64,000 nucleotides of DNA, from the NCBI GenBank assembly GCA_937928595.1, contig CALGJV010000017.1, forward strand, positions 1-64,000, in the 5' to 3' direction. This document shows, piece after piece, positions 34,891 to 43,829 of this stretch; position 1 is the first letter of the stretch, and the number at the start of each line of letters is the position of its first letter. The DNA is from an uncultured Phycisphaerae bacterium (GTDB taxonomy: Bacteria > Planctomycetota > Phycisphaerae > UBA1845 > Fen-1342). The notes beneath the pieces were generated by a model, which saw nothing but the letters and a program-made list of their open reading frames with translations, did no database searches and was not told the DNA's origin. The position numbers were made by a program, and so were the translations under genes.

Positions 34891-35413
34891 GATCACGATC
34901 CGCGCCGGCGCGCACAAGCGTCGCAAGCGGGTAGGCCGGGGCGAGAGCAGCGGCCACGGGAAGACGTGCGGCCGCGGGAACAAGGGCTGCCAGGCGCGAG
35001 CGGGCGGCGGCACCCGTCCGCTGCACGAAGGCGGGCAGATGCCGATCTTCCGGCGGCTGCCGAAGCGCGGCTTCAGCAACTTCCATTTCCGCGTGGAGTA
35101 CCAGGTCGTCAACCTGGCGGCGCTGGAAAAGCACTTCCAGGCGGGCGATGCGGTGGATGCCGCGGCCCTGAAGCGGGCCGGGCTGATCCCGAGCGCCACC
35201 GGCCGCGTCAAGATCCTGGGTGAGGGGAGCTTGACGCGGAAGCTGGCGGTCAGCGCGCACGCGTTCAGCGGGAAGGCGAAGGCGGCGATCGAGCAGGCAG
35301 GCGGCACTGTGACGGTGCTGCCGGTCCGGGATCCCGCGGCGCTGGCCAAGGCGAAACGCAATACGGCCAAGCGGGCCCGGGCGGCGGCGCGGGCCGGCGC
35401 TGCGCCGCAGTAG
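34877..35413 (+). CDS. rplO: 50S ribosomal protein L15
   Basis: A 178-residue L15: NEITIRAGAHKRRKRVGRGE, SSGHGKTCGRGNKGCQARAG, GGGTRPLHEGGQMPIFRRLP and KRGFSNFHFRVEYQVVNLAA. The C-terminus is extended by an Ala/Arg/Lys-rich tail. Two ATG codons in tandem (34877, 34880) both fall inside the end of rpsE, so translation is probably coupled. L15 is a late 50S assembly protein. Confidence 0.97.
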   Translation: MMVNEITIRAGAHKRRKRVGRGESSGHGKTCGRGNKGCQARAGGGTRPLHEGGQMPIFRRLPKRGFSNFHFRVEYQVVNLAALEKHFQAGDAVDAAALKRAGLIPSATGRVKILGEGSLTRKLAVSAHAFSGKAKAAIEQAGGTVTVLPVRDPAALAKAKRNTAKRARAAARAGAAPQ

Positions 35414-35438
35414 TGCCCCGAGGCGAGGTAAAGCGCTC

Positions 35439-36818
35439 ATGTTCCGTGCCTTCCTCAACGTGTTCAAGATCCCGGACCTTCGCAAGAAGGTGCTGTTCAC
35501 GCTGTTCATGCTGAGCGTGTACCGGATCGGGTTCTACGTGCCGTTGCCGGGCGTGGACCAGGAGCGGCTCGCCCGGCACTGGCAGGGCGCGGGCGGAGCG
35601 GCGGAACAGGCGGCGGCGCTCTTCGCGATGTTCACCGGCGGCGACCTCGGGCAGAGCACGTTGTTCGGCCTGGGGATCATGCCGTACATCAGCGCGTCGA
35701 TCATTCTTCAACTGCTGGTGACCGTGGTGCCCGCGCTGGAGAAGCTCCAGAAGGAGGGCGAAAGCGGCCGGCGCAAGATCATGGAGTACACGCGGTACCT
35801 CACGGTGCTGCTATGTCTGATTCAGGGCGTGTTCTGGGTCCGTTATCTGAATGCCAACGCGCTGGTCTACGAGGACTTTCGCAACACGTTCGATTTCATC
35901 CTCGTGGCACTGACCGGCCTCATGTGCGGCACGCTCATCCTGATGTGGGTCGGCGAGCAGATCGACGAGTACGGCATCGGTAACGGCGTCAGCCTGATCA
36001 TCATGGCCGGCATCATCGCCCGGCTGCCGTACGTGTTCATCGAGGTCGGGCGGGGGATCATGGCCGCCAGCGGCGGCGCCGGCGCGCAGGCCTCCGGCAC
36101 CTTGACGCCGGAGAAGATCGTTTTCCTGATCGTTTCGTTCGTCGGGGTGGTGGCCGGGTCGATCCTGATCACGCAGGCCCAGCGGCGAATTCCGATCCAG
36201 CAGGCCAAGCAGACGCGCGGCCGGCGCGTCGTGGGCGGGGCGCGGCACTACCTGCCGCTGCGGGTCAACCACGGCGGCGTGATGCCGATCATCTTCGCGA
36301 GCTCGTTCCTGCTCTTCCCGGGCGTGATTTTCGGCTGGCTGGGCAGCCACGGCATTTGGCCGCGGGGACTCTGGAGCTTCCTGCGGAACGCCTTCACGCC
36401 GGGGCAATTCCTGCACGAGTTCTTCTACGTCGCGATGGTTTACTTCTTCGCGTACTTCTGGGTCTCGGTGCAGTTCCAGCCCAAGGAGCTCGCCAACAAC
36501 CTGCGCGACATGGGGAGCTTCATCCCCGGCCTGCGCCCCGGCAAACGGACCGCCGACTATCTCGAGTCGGTGATGAATCGCATCACGTACGTCGGGGCCG
36601 GGTTCCTCGCCGTCATCGCCCTGATTCCGTCGGTCGTCGCCGTGCATCTCGAGATCCCGTACGGCATCTCGGCGTTCCTGGGCGGCACGGGCCTGCTGAT
36701 CGTCGTCAGCGTGGCCCTCGACGTCATCCAGCGGCTCGAGGCGAACCTGATCATGCGCAACTACGAGGGGTTCCTCGGCGGTGAGGGCGTCGGGCGCGTG
36801 AAGGGGCGGATGTACTGA
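35439..36818 (+). CDS. secY: Preprotein translocase channel subunit SecY
   Basis: A 459-residue SecY with ten membrane helices. It starts FRAFLNVFKIPDLRKKVLFT, has YRIGFYVPLPGVD in TM1, the plug region GGDLGQSTLFGLGIMPYISA, SIILQLLVTVVPALEKLQKE, the cytoplasmic loop AQRRIPIQQAK, VNHGGVMPIIFASSFLLFPG (TM7), the C5 loop NNLRDMGSFIPGLRPGKRT and the ending MRNYEGFLGGEG. It forms the pore for exported proteins with SecE and SecG. It shares a base with adk. Confidence 0.98.
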   Translation: MFRAFLNVFKIPDLRKKVLFTLFMLSVYRIGFYVPLPGVDQERLARHWQGAGGAAEQAAALFAMFTGGDLGQSTLFGLGIMPYISASIILQLLVTVVPALEKLQKEGESGRRKIMEYTRYLTVLLCLIQGVFWVRYLNANALVYEDFRNTFDFILVALTGLMCGTLILMWVGEQIDEYGIGNGVSLIIMAGIIARLPYVFIEVGRGIMAASGGAGAQASGTLTPEKIVFLIVSFVGVVAGSILITQAQRRIPIQQAKQTRGRRVVGGARHYLPLRVNHGGVMPIIFASSFLLFPGVIFGWLGSHGIWPRGLWSFLRNAFTPGQFLHEFFYVAMVYFFAYFWVSVQFQPKELANNLRDMGSFIPGLRPGKRTADYLESVMNRITYVGAGFLAVIALIPSVVAVHLEIPYGISAFLGGTGLLIVVSVALDVIQRLEANLIMRNYEGFLGGEGVGRVKGRMY

Positions 36819-37486
36819 TGAGCGCCCTGCGGCTGATCTTTCTGGGGCCGCCCGGGTCGGGCAAGGGCACGCAGGCCCAGCGGCTTGCAGTGCGCCTCGA
36901 CGTCGTGCAGCTCTCGAGCGGCGATGTGCTTCGCCGCGAGCGCGCCGAGGGCACCCCCATCGGAAAGAAAGCCGCCCAGTACATGGACGCCGGCACGCTG
37001 GTCCCGGACGATGTCATCACGGGCGTGATGCTGGCGGGCATCGACAAGCTCCCCGCCGGGCGCGGCTTCATTCTGGACGGCTTCCCGCGAACGGTGCCGC
37101 AGGCTGAAGCGCTCACGGCCGGCCTGGCCGAGCGGCGGCTCGGGCTCACGGCGGTGATCGATTTCAAGCTGGACGACGACGAGATCATTCGGCGGGTATC
37201 CGGCCGGCGGGTTTGCGTCGGCTGCGGAGCCACCTATAATACGAGTTTTCTTCCGCCCAAGGTGGCGGACGTGTGCGATAACTGCGGTCAGAGTTTGATT
37301 CAGCGCAAGGATGACCGGCAGGACGTGGTCATGACGCGCCTGGCGACGTACCGGGCGCAGACGGCCCCGCTGATCGAGTACTACGCGCGCGGCGGACTGC
37401 TGCACGCGGTGGACTCGGCGCGCGGGGCGGACGCCGTGGAGGCGGAGGTCCTGCGGATCGTCGGCGCCGCGGGCCGGCCCGGATGA
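36818..37486 (+). CDS. adk: Adenylate kinase with zinc-type LID
   Basis: A 222-residue adenylate kinase (ATP + AMP to 2 ADP). P-loop GPPGSGKGTQA, AMP site LSSGDVLRRE, FILDGFPRTVPQAEAL and RRVSGRR are present. The LID holds four cysteines, CVGCGATYN and CDNC, the zinc-stabilised form. ATG at 36818 overlaps the secY stop by one base, and its own end overlaps map by 4 nt. A TATAAT inside the LID coding sequence is judged incidental. Confidence 0.97.
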   Translation: MSALRLIFLGPPGSGKGTQAQRLAVRLDVVQLSSGDVLRRERAEGTPIGKKAAQYMDAGTLVPDDVITGVMLAGIDKLPAGRGFILDGFPRTVPQAEALTAGLAERRLGLTAVIDFKLDDDEIIRRVSGRRVCVGCGATYNTSFLPPKVADVCDNCGQSLIQRKDDRQDVVMTRLATYRAQTAPLIEYYARGGLLHAVDSARGADAVEAEVLRIVGAAGRPG

Positions 37487-38268
37487 AGCCCAAGGTGGTG
37501 CTGAAGTCGCCGCGGGAAGTCGCGCTGATGCGGGCGGCCGGCGGCGTGGTGCACCGGGTGCTTCGGGAGCTGGCCCGGCTGGTGCGGCCGGGAGTGACCA
37601 CGGCCGAGCTGGATGCCCGGGCGGACGAGGTGATCCGGGCGGCCGGCGCCACGGCGCTGTTCCGCGGTGTGCAGAACCGCCAGGCGCGGTTCCCGTTTCC
37701 GGCGTGCATCTGTGCGTCGGTGAACGAGCAGGTGGTGCATGGGATTCCCGGCGACCGCCCGCTGCAGGCCGGCGACATCGTGAGCGTGGACTGCGGCGTC
37801 CGGCTGAAGGGCTATTGCGGCGACGCGGCGGAGACGTTCGCGGTCGGGCCGCTGGCCCCGGAGGCCGAGCGGCTGCTGGCAGTGACGCGGCAGGCGCTGG
37901 CGATCGCGGTGGCGGAAATCCGGCCCGGCCGGCGCTGGAGCGCGGTGGCCCGGCGGATCCAGGCGAGCGTGCAGCAGGCCGGGTTCGGCGTGGTGCGCGA
38001 GTTTGTCGGACACGGCATCGGCCAGGAAATGCACGAGCCGCCGAACGTGCCGAACTATTTCGAGCGCGGCCTGTGCGAGGATTTCGAGCTCGTGCCGGGC
38101 ATGACGCTGGCGATCGAGCCGATGGTGACGGCCGGACGGCCGGAGGTGGTGCTGGGCGACGACACCGGCTGGCCGGTGGTGACGAAGGATGGGTCGCTGG
38201 CGGCCCACTTTGAGCACACGGTGGCGGTGACGGCGGACGGCGTCGCGGTGCTGACGAACGGCGAGTGA
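37483..38268 (+). CDS. map: Methionine aminopeptidase type I
   Basis: A 261-residue enzyme that removes the initiator Met. Metal ligands are all in place: [20 protein letters not shown] (with the substrate His), [20 protein letters not shown] (two Asp), [19 protein letters not shown] (His), [12 protein letters not shown] (Glu) and HFEHTVAVT (Glu). No N-terminal zinc-finger extension. It overlaps adk by 4 nt, the usual secY-adk-map arrangement. Confidence 0.97.
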   Translation: MKPKVVLKSPREVALMRAAGGVVHRVLRELARLVRPGVTTAELDARADEVIRAAGATALFRGVQNRQARFPFPACICASVNEQVVHGIPGDRPLQAGDIVSVDCGVRLKGYCGDAAETFAVGPLAPEAERLLAVTRQALAIAVAEIRPGRRWSAVARRIQASVQQAGFGVVREFVGHGIGQEMHEPPNVPNYFERGLCEDFELVPGMTLAIEPMVTAGRPEVVLGDDTGWPVVTKDGSLAAHFEHTVAVTADGVAVLTNGE

Positions 38269-38302
38269 AACGGTCCCGCGGAAGCGGCGGGAGGTCAGGG
38301 CG

Positions 38303-38416
38303 ATGAAGGTGCGAAGCAGCGTCAAGCGGATCTGCGAGAACTGCAAGATTGTGAAGCGCCGCGGCGTGGTGCGGGTGATCTGCACGAACCCGCGGCACAA
38401 GCAGCGGCAGGGCTAG
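38303..38416 (+). CDS. rpmJ: 50S ribosomal protein L36, zinc type
   Basis: A 37-residue frame, [20 protein letters not shown] and onward to NPRHKQRQG. The zinc ligands Cys11, Cys14, Cys27 and His32 are present. It starts 34 bp after map, with GGGAGG upstream, and lies in the standard map-rpmJ-rpsM order. L36 is a small late-assembly protein of the 50S. Confidence 0.97.
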   Translation: MKVRSSVKRICENCKIVKRRGVVRVICTNPRHKQRQG

Positions 38417-38437
38417 GAGCCCCGAGAGGGACGGCGT

Positions 38438-38827
38438 ATGCCACGTATTGCCGGTGTGGACATTCCAGCACAGAAGCGGATCGACGTATCCCTGCGCTAC
38501 ATCTTCGGCGTGGGGCCCACGCGGGCGCTGGAGATTCTGAAGAAGGCCCGGATCGAGCCGCAGGTGCGGGCGAACAAGCTGACGGAAGAAGAGGTCAGCC
38601 GGATCGCGGGCATCATCGAGAACGATTACATCGTCGAGGGCCAGTTGCGGCGGCAGATCGCGCAGAACATCGCCCGGCTGCGGGAGATCCGCTGCTACCG
38701 CGGGCTGCGGCACATGCGCGGCCTGCCGGTGCGCGGTCAGCGGACGCGGACGAACGCCCGCACGCGCAAGGGCCCGCGCAAGACGGTGGCCGGGAAGAAG
38801 GGCGTCAAGGAAATGCACCGCGGGTAA
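38438..38827 (+). CDS. rpsM: 30S ribosomal protein S13
   Basis: A 129-residue S13: [60 protein letters not shown] and [21 protein letters not shown]13 forms bridges to the 50S and touches P-site tRNA with its basic tail. It starts 21 bp after rpmJ. Confidence 0.98.
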   Translation: MPRIAGVDIPAQKRIDVSLRYIFGVGPTRALEILKKARIEPQVRANKLTEEEVSRIAGIIENDYIVEGQLRRQIAQNIARLREIRCYRGLRHMRGLPVRGQRTRTNARTRKGPRKTVAGKKGVKEMHRG

Positions 38828-38845
38828 CGCGAGGGAGCGTGTCGC

Positions 38846-39253
38846 TTGGCTAAGGCAGCAACGGCGAAACGGCGCGGCAAGCGCAACGTGGCGAAGGGCG
38901 TGGCCCACATCAAGGCCACGTTCAACAACACGATCATCACGATCACCGACACCAACGGCGACGTGCTGTGCTGGGCGTCGGCCGGGTCCGTGCCGGCGGC
39001 GGGCGGCGACAAGAAATTCACCGGCGCCCGCAAGAGCACGCCGTTCGCGGCCCAGCGCGCAGCGCAGTTCTGCGCGAACGAGGCCAAGAAGCACGGCGTG
39101 GTCGAGCTCGAGGTGCGGGTGAAGGGGCCCGGCGCCGGACGCGAGTCGGCCATCACGGCGCTGCAGGCCGCGGGCATGCGGATCCAGGCCATCGAGGATG
39201 TCACGCCGCTGCCGCACAACGGCTGCCGGCCCCGCAAGCGGCGGAGGGTGTAA
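38846..39253 (+). CDS. rpsK: 30S ribosomal protein S11
   Basis: A 135-residue S11: [59 protein letters not shown] and the ending [18 protein letters not shown]. The start is TTG at 38846 with GAGGGAG about 9 nt upstream; no ATG fits the family start. S11 shapes the platform near the E site. Confidence 0.97.
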   Translation: MAKAATAKRRGKRNVAKGVAHIKATFNNTIITITDTNGDVLCWASAGSVPAAGGDKKFTGARKSTPFAAQRAAQFCANEAKKHGVVELEVRVKGPGAGRESAITALQAAGMRIQAIEDVTPLPHNGCRPRKRRRV

Positions 39254-39255
39254 CG

Positions 39256-39897
39256 ATGAGTCGGTACCTCGGACCCGCCACGCGCCTGTCGCGGCGCGAG
39301 GGCGTCAACCTGATGCTCAAGCCCATCCGCGACGAGAGCGGCAAGAACCCGCTCGAGCGGGAGTACAAGAACTACCCGCCCGGCATGCACATGTTCCGGC
39401 GCGGCAAGTCGTCGGACTACGCCGTCCGGCTGCGCGAGAAGCAGAAGGTCAAGCGTCATTACGGCCTGCTCGAGCGTCAGTTCCGCCGCTACTTCGCGCT
39501 GGCGGAGCGCATGCCCGGCAACACGGGCGAGGAGCTCCTGCGGATTCTCGAGCGGCGCCTCGACAACGTCGTGTACAAGACGCGCTTTGTGGCCGGGCGG
39601 CGCGGCGCGCGGCAGGCCGTGGTCCACGGGCATTTCCTGGTCAACGGCCGCAAGGTCGACCGGCCCGGGTACCTGGTGAACGTGGGCGACCGGATCACGA
39701 TCCGCAAGCGCGAGAAGACCGAGAAGTTCGTGCGGGCGCAGCTGGCGCTGCTCGAGGGCGTGTCGAATCCGCCGCCGCAGGCGTGGCTGCAGGTTGACCC
39801 CCAGAAGCTCGAGGCGGAGGTAATCGCCCTGCCGAGTCGTGACGACGTGCTGATCCCGGTGGAAGAGCAGCTCATCGTCGAGTTCTGCTCGCGGTAA
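39256..39897 (+). CDS. rpsD: 30S ribosomal protein S4
   Basis: A 213-residue S4 starting MSRYLGPATRLSRREGVNLM, with the S4 RNA-binding motif LERRLDNVVYKTRFVAGRRG, ARQAVVHGHFLVNGRKVDRP and GYLVNVGDRITIRKREKTEK. The N-terminus lacks the zinc cysteines seen in some bacteria. S4 begins 30S assembly and can repress the alpha operon in E. coli. It lies 2 bp after rpsK. Confidence 0.97.
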   Translation: MSRYLGPATRLSRREGVNLMLKPIRDESGKNPLEREYKNYPPGMHMFRRGKSSDYAVRLREKQKVKRHYGLLERQFRRYFALAERMPGNTGEELLRILERRLDNVVYKTRFVAGRRGARQAVVHGHFLVNGRKVDRPGYLVNVGDRITIRKREKTEKFVRAQLALLEGVSNPPPQAWLQVDPQKLEAEVIALPSRDDVLIPVEEQLIVEFCSR

Positions 39898-39961
39898 GGA
39901 CGAGGTCGCGAATCCGGGGGCTGGTGCGCGCCACGGCGCGGGTGCAGGAGGCGCAAGCGAC

Positions 39962-41017
39962 ATGCGGATCAGATGGCGTGGCCTGGAACTGCCGACGCGC
40001 GTTGTGCGGGACGAGAAGGTCAGCACCGCGACGTACGGGTGCTTCTCGATCGAGCCGTTCGAGCGCGGCTTCGGCACCACGGTCGGGAACAGCCTGCGGC
40101 GGATTCTCTTGTCGAGCCTCGAGGGCTCGGCCATCACGCACGCCCGCATCGCCGGGGCGGACCACGAGTTCATGTCCCTGCCCGGCGTCTACGAGGACGT
40201 GACCGATATCATCCTGAACATCAAGAGCATCATCGTCGACCTGGACGCCGACACGCCTAAGACGATGCGCGTGGAGCGCAAGGAGAAGGGCGAAGTCAAG
40301 GCGGGCGATTTCGTGTGCGACCCCGCCATCACCGTCCACAACCCCGACCAGCTCGTCGCCACGCTAACGGACGACGTGCCGTTCTCGATCGAACTGACGG
40401 TCGGCCGGGGGCGCGGCTACGTGCCGGCCCAGGAGCACACGGACGAGAACACCGAGATCGGCGTGATTCCGGTGGACGCGCTGTTCTCCCCGGTGACGCG
40501 TGTCCGCTACCACACCGAGGACACGCGCGTCGGCCAGCGCGTCAACTACGACAAGCTGATCATGGAAATCTGGACCAAGGGCACGACCCGGCCCGAGGAT
40601 GCGCTCGTGGAGGCCGCCAAGATCCTCCGCAAGCACCTCAATCCGTTCGTGCAGTACTTCGAGCTCGGCGCGCACGTCACCGCGGCCGACAGCCGGCTGG
40701 ACGAGCCGCTGCCGGTCGTCAACGACGAGCTGCGCCAGAAGCTGGAGCGCCCGATCAGCTCGCTGGAGCTGGGGGTCCGCGCCAGCAACTGCCTCGAGGC
40801 GGCCAAGGTCAACACCGTCGGCGAGCTCGTCCGCCTGACCGAGGAGGAGTTGCTCGCCCTGCGCAGCTTCGGCAAGACGTCGCTCCAGGAAGTCCGGGAG
40901 AGCCTGGCCAAGCTCGGCCTGAGCCTCGGCATGAGCGTCGCGGCCCTCGAGGCCGCCGGGCGCGTCGAGGGCGGCCTGGCCTCGACCGCTGCCGAGGGGG
41001 CCGACTCGTTCTCCTGA
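39962..41017 (+). CDS. rpoA: RNA polymerase alpha subunit
   Basis: A 351-residue alpha subunit. The N-terminal assembly domain has TYGCFSIEPFERGFGTTVGN and SLRRILLSSLEGSAITHARI; VPVDAL appears as IPVDALFSPVTRVRYHTEDT. After a linker the C-terminal domain, PISSLELGVRASNCLEAAKV and LRSFGKTSLQEVRESLAKLG, binds UP elements and activators. A short acidic tail follows. It starts 64 bp after rpsD. Confidence 0.98.
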   Translation: MRIRWRGLELPTRVVRDEKVSTATYGCFSIEPFERGFGTTVGNSLRRILLSSLEGSAITHARIAGADHEFMSLPGVYEDVTDIILNIKSIIVDLDADTPKTMRVERKEKGEVKAGDFVCDPAITVHNPDQLVATLTDDVPFSIELTVGRGRGYVPAQEHTDENTEIGVIPVDALFSPVTRVRYHTEDTRVGQRVNYDKLIMEIWTKGTTRPEDALVEAAKILRKHLNPFVQYFELGAHVTAADSRLDEPLPVVNDELRQKLERPISSLELGVRASNCLEAAKVNTVGELVRLTEEELLALRSFGKTSLQEVRESLAKLGLSLGMSVAALEAAGRVEGGLASTAAEGADSFS

Positions 41018-41034
41018 AGCGCTGAGGAAGTGCC

Positions 41035-41700
41035 ATGCGTCATCGTGTCCGCGGTCGGAAACTGGCCCGCACCAACAAGCATCGCCTGGCCCTGCGTCGC
41101 AACCTGGCGCAGAGCCTCTTCGAGCACGGCGAACTGCGCACCACGGTCATCAAGGCCAAGGAAGTGCGTGCCTTCGCCGAAAAGCTGATCACCCTGGCCA
41201 TCAACGGCAGTCTGGCCGCCCGGCAGCGGGCGGAGGCGCTGCTGCGCGACCGGTCCATCATCCCGGCCGAGCACCGCGAGGACTACGACCGCATGAGCGA
41301 CGCGAAGCGCGACAAGGTGCTGCGCTCGCGCTCCGGCCGCCGGCACCGGGCCAACAAGACCCGCCCGGGTCTGAAGTTCAGTGCCGAATCGGTACTGCAC
41401 AAGCTCTTTGCGGAGATCGGCCCGCGCATGAAGCAGCGCAACGAGAAGCTCGGCAGCCGCGGCGGCTACACCCGCATCATCAAGCTGTCGGAGCGGCGCC
41501 TCGGCGACGCCGGGCCGCTGGCCATCCTCCAGCTCGTCGGCCCCGACGACAACGCCCGCACCAAGAGCACGGCGCGGACCGAACGCAAGCGCCGCGCCCG
41601 CGTCAAGTACACCGTGTACGCCGGCAAGCCCCGGCCTCACCGCGGCCGCCGGGCGACCCGGACGGCCAAGGCCGAGGGGGAGGCCCCGAAGGCGGAGTAG
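41035..41700 (+). CDS. rplQ: 50S ribosomal protein L17 with insertion and extended tail
   Basis: A 221-residue L17, far above the usual 115-130. The normal start MRHRVRGRKLARTNKHRLAL and RRNLAQSLFEHGELRTTVIK is followed after about residue 70 by an insert of about 40 residues (IIPAEHREDYDRMSDAKRDK and onward) before the core resumes at LHKLFAEIGPRMKQRNEKLG and GYTRIIKLSERRLGDAGPLA. The last 50 residues are a basic tail. L17 lies near the tunnel exit. Last gene of the alpha operon. Confidence 0.95.
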   Translation: MRHRVRGRKLARTNKHRLALRRNLAQSLFEHGELRTTVIKAKEVRAFAEKLITLAINGSLAARQRAEALLRDRSIIPAEHREDYDRMSDAKRDKVLRSRSGRRHRANKTRPGLKFSAESVLHKLFAEIGPRMKQRNEKLGSRGGYTRIIKLSERRLGDAGPLAILQLVGPDDNARTKSTARTERKRRARVKYTVYAGKPRPHRGRRATRTAKAEGEAPKAE

Positions 41701-41705
41701 AGCCC

Positions 41706-42125
41706 ATGGCGGGTGCCCCGCGCTCGATCTTCGCGCGTATCGCGGCGGGGGAGATTCCCTGCCAGAAGGTGTTCGAGAACGAGCACGTGCTGGCGTTCCT
41801 CGACATCCACCCGCTGGCCGACGGACACACGCTCGTGATTCCGAAGCAGGAGGTGGCCCACCTGGACCAGCTCGCCCCGGACATCGCGGCGGAACTCGGG
41901 CGCGTGCTGGGGCTCGTGGCGCGGAAGGTCGTGCAGGCCATGGGAGCGCCGGGCTACAACGTGCTGCTCAACAACGGCCGCGTCGCGGGGCAGGAAGTGG
42001 AGCACGTCCACTTCCACATCGTGCCGCGCCGCGCGGGCGACGGGCTGGGCTACCGCTGGCGGCCGCAGGACCGGACCCCGGCGGAACTCGAGGCCCTGGC
42101 GGCGCGGATCCGGGCGGTGCCGTGA
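41706..42125 (+). CDS. HIT-family nucleotide hydrolase (HinT-like)
   Basis: A 139-residue HIT protein: SIFARIAAGEIPCQKVFENE, AFLDIHPLADGHTLVIPKQE and the histidine triad HVHFHIVPR. Members hydrolyse AMP-lysine, AMP-NH2 and similar adenylates, including aminoacyl-adenylates. It starts 5 bp after rplQ, so it is probably read through from the ribosomal operon. Standard length. Confidence 0.92.
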   Translation: MAGAPRSIFARIAAGEIPCQKVFENEHVLAFLDIHPLADGHTLVIPKQEVAHLDQLAPDIAAELGRVLGLVARKVVQAMGAPGYNVLLNNGRVAGQEVEHVHFHIVPRRAGDGLGYRWRPQDRTPAELEALAARIRAVP

Positions 42126-42151
42126 GGGCTGTGCGCCGGCCGAGCCGATGG

Positions 42152-42157
42152 TATAAT
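42152..42157 (+). promoter_or_regulatory. -10 box of tRNA-Ala
   Basis: A perfect TATAAT (42152-42157) lies 15 nt before the tRNA 5' end. The -35 region is poor, but the box and distance suit a stable-RNA promoter, so the tRNA need not depend on read-through from the superoperon. Confidence 0.6.
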
Positions 42158-42172
42158 GCCACAAGCAGCGTT

Positions 42173-42245
<73 letters not shown>

Positions 42246-42260
42246 GTCCCCGCTGACCAG

Positions 42261-42289
42261 GGCCCCGCCGGATCGGCGGGGCCTTCTGC
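42261..42289 (+). terminator. Terminator after tRNA-Ala
   Basis: GGCCCCGCCG (42261-42270) pairs with CGGCGGGGCC (42274-42283) over a 3-nt loop, followed by TTCTGCT. It lies 15 nt past the tRNA and probably ends both the tRNA and the upstream superoperon; it could also act on the minus-strand gene ending at 42305. Confidence 0.7.
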
Positions 42290-42304
42290 TGCGCGGCCGG
42301 CGGC

Positions 42305-43723
42305 TCAGTGGGCCGCGGTCTTCGTGTCCCAGCGGGCGCCTTTCGTGAACCAGCCGCGCAGCGCCAGCGCGATGAGCGGACCGGCGATCGCCGGGAGCGC
42401 GAGGATCAGCCACATGGCGCTGGGGGAGTCCCAGAACGGCACCGCGCCGGCGGCGAGTTGGTCGCGGAGAGGGGCCCCCGCGTACTCCTCCGGGCAATAG
42501 CGGGTCAGCATGTAGCCGGACAGGGCGCTGACCCCCGTCTTCGCCACGAACCACGGCACGAGCGACAGCCCGAGATAGGTTCCTTCCTGTCCTTCCGGGG
42601 CGATCGCCGCCGTGTACTCGTTGAGACGCGGCGACCAGATCAGCTCGCCGATCGAGAGGATCGTCAGGCACACCAGGGAGTAGACGTAGGTCTGATTGCC
42701 GTAGGACGGGAACACCAGCGCGAACAGCGATAGCCCGGAGATCATCGCGCCGTAAACCAGCATCTTGTAGACGTTGAAGCGGTGGAGCACCGGGATCAAC
42801 ACGATCAACCCGATGATGATCAGGATCGGATTGACCGCCTGGAGCGTACCCATGCGGGCGTCCTCGCCGATCACGCGCAGCCAGTACTTGGGCATGAGCA
42901 GGTACATGTACGCGAAGACCGCCCGTACGCCGAGGAGCAGCGTGACCAGCGCGGCGAACCGCCAGAACATGCTCTCGCTGAGGACCCGGGCGGCGTTCTC
43001 CCAGGGGGAGAGCCGGACGGGCGCGGCTGCCGCCGCGGGCGGCTCTTCGTCGGGACCGTAGAGCTGCTCCTCGCGGCGGATCGTGAAGGCCGCGACGATC
43101 ATGCAGAGGATCGCCGAGATCACCCCGTACGTGAAGATGTGGGCGTTCGGCAGCTTCAGCCACAGCCGTACGATGTCGATCAGGAAGCCGCCGGCGGCCG
43201 CTCCGATGTTCATGAACAGGTACCACAGGTTGAAGCCGGCACTGCGCGAGCGGGCGGTCGTGAAGCGCTTGTTGGCGGCCTGGAACATCGTCTGCACCAT
43301 CGCCATGAACGGCGCAGACAGCGCGAACGAGGCCGCGACAATCCAGCCGCGGTGCGGAATGTCCGGCATCAGCCCGCAGATGACGGCCGTCAGGCGCAGG
43401 ATGAGCAGGGCCGTCATCGAGATGTACATCGACCGGCGGATGCCGAGCCAGTCCGTGGCCAGACCGGAGAAGAACAGGCAGATGGTCGTGCCGGAGGTGA
43501 AGACCGTGAGAATCCAGCCGGCCGCCTGGTCCGAGAAGCCGAAGTCAGCCGAGAGATAGACGGACGCGATGTTGAGCATCGCGAAGAAGATCGTGCAATC
43601 GAGGAAGTTGATGACCTGGAGGCCCCAGTACTCCGTGCGCGTCTCCTTCAGCACACGAAAATCGCGGAAGTAGTCCACAACCAAGTCGAACGGGCTGCGG
43701 GGCTGCGTAGGCGCTGTGCTCAT
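42305..43723 (-). CDS. MFS transporter, first of a tandem paralogous pair
   Basis: A 472-residue protein of the major facilitator superfamily with about 12 membrane helices. It has VLKETRTEYWGLQVINFLDC at the N-terminus, the motif A-like loop TDWLGIRRSMYI, SAGFNLWYLFMN, PKYWLRVIGEDARMGTLQAV and WSPRLNEYTAAIAPEGQEGT, patterns close to proton-oligopeptide (POT/PTR2) carriers. The substrate is unknown. ATG at 43723 (MSTAPTQPRS) is preferred; an upstream start would add 26 basic residues. A close paralogue lies upstream on the same strand, 106 bp away, the result of tandem duplication. Confidence 0.8.
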   Translation of the reverse strand: MSTAPTQPRSPFDLVVDYFRDFRVLKETRTEYWGLQVINFLDCTIFFAMLNIASVYLSADFGFSDQAAGWILTVFTSGTTICLFFSGLATDWLGIRRSMYISMTALLILRLTAVICGLMPDIPHRGWIVAASFALSAPFMAMVQTMFQAANKRFTTARSRSAGFNLWYLFMNIGAAAGGFLIDIVRLWLKLPNAHIFTYGVISAILCMIVAAFTIRREEQLYGPDEEPPAAAAAPVRLSPWENAARVLSESMFWRFAALVTLLLGVRAVFAYMYLLMPKYWLRVIGEDARMGTLQAVNPILIIIGLIVLIPVLHRFNVYKMLVYGAMISGLSLFALVFPSYGNQTYVYSLVCLTILSIGELIWSPRLNEYTAAIAPEGQEGTYLGLSLVPWFVAKTGVSALSGYMLTRYCPEEYAGAPLRDQLAAGAVPFWDSPSAMWLILALPAIAGPLIALALRGWFTKGARWDTKTAAH

Positions 43724-43829
43724 TTTCCGAAAGCTCCGGGGGCTTCTGCGCAACGGAAGACGAATGCGTCCAGCGTACTCGGCGGGCCGCGGAAACGCCA
43801 CGGGCGCAACGCGGCGGCCGCGACCGGCC

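Noticed and set aside
37229-37240. TATAAT inside adk
   Set aside because: It falls in the zinc LID coding sequence, has no -35 at a suitable distance, and all neighbours are overlapped or coupled genes.
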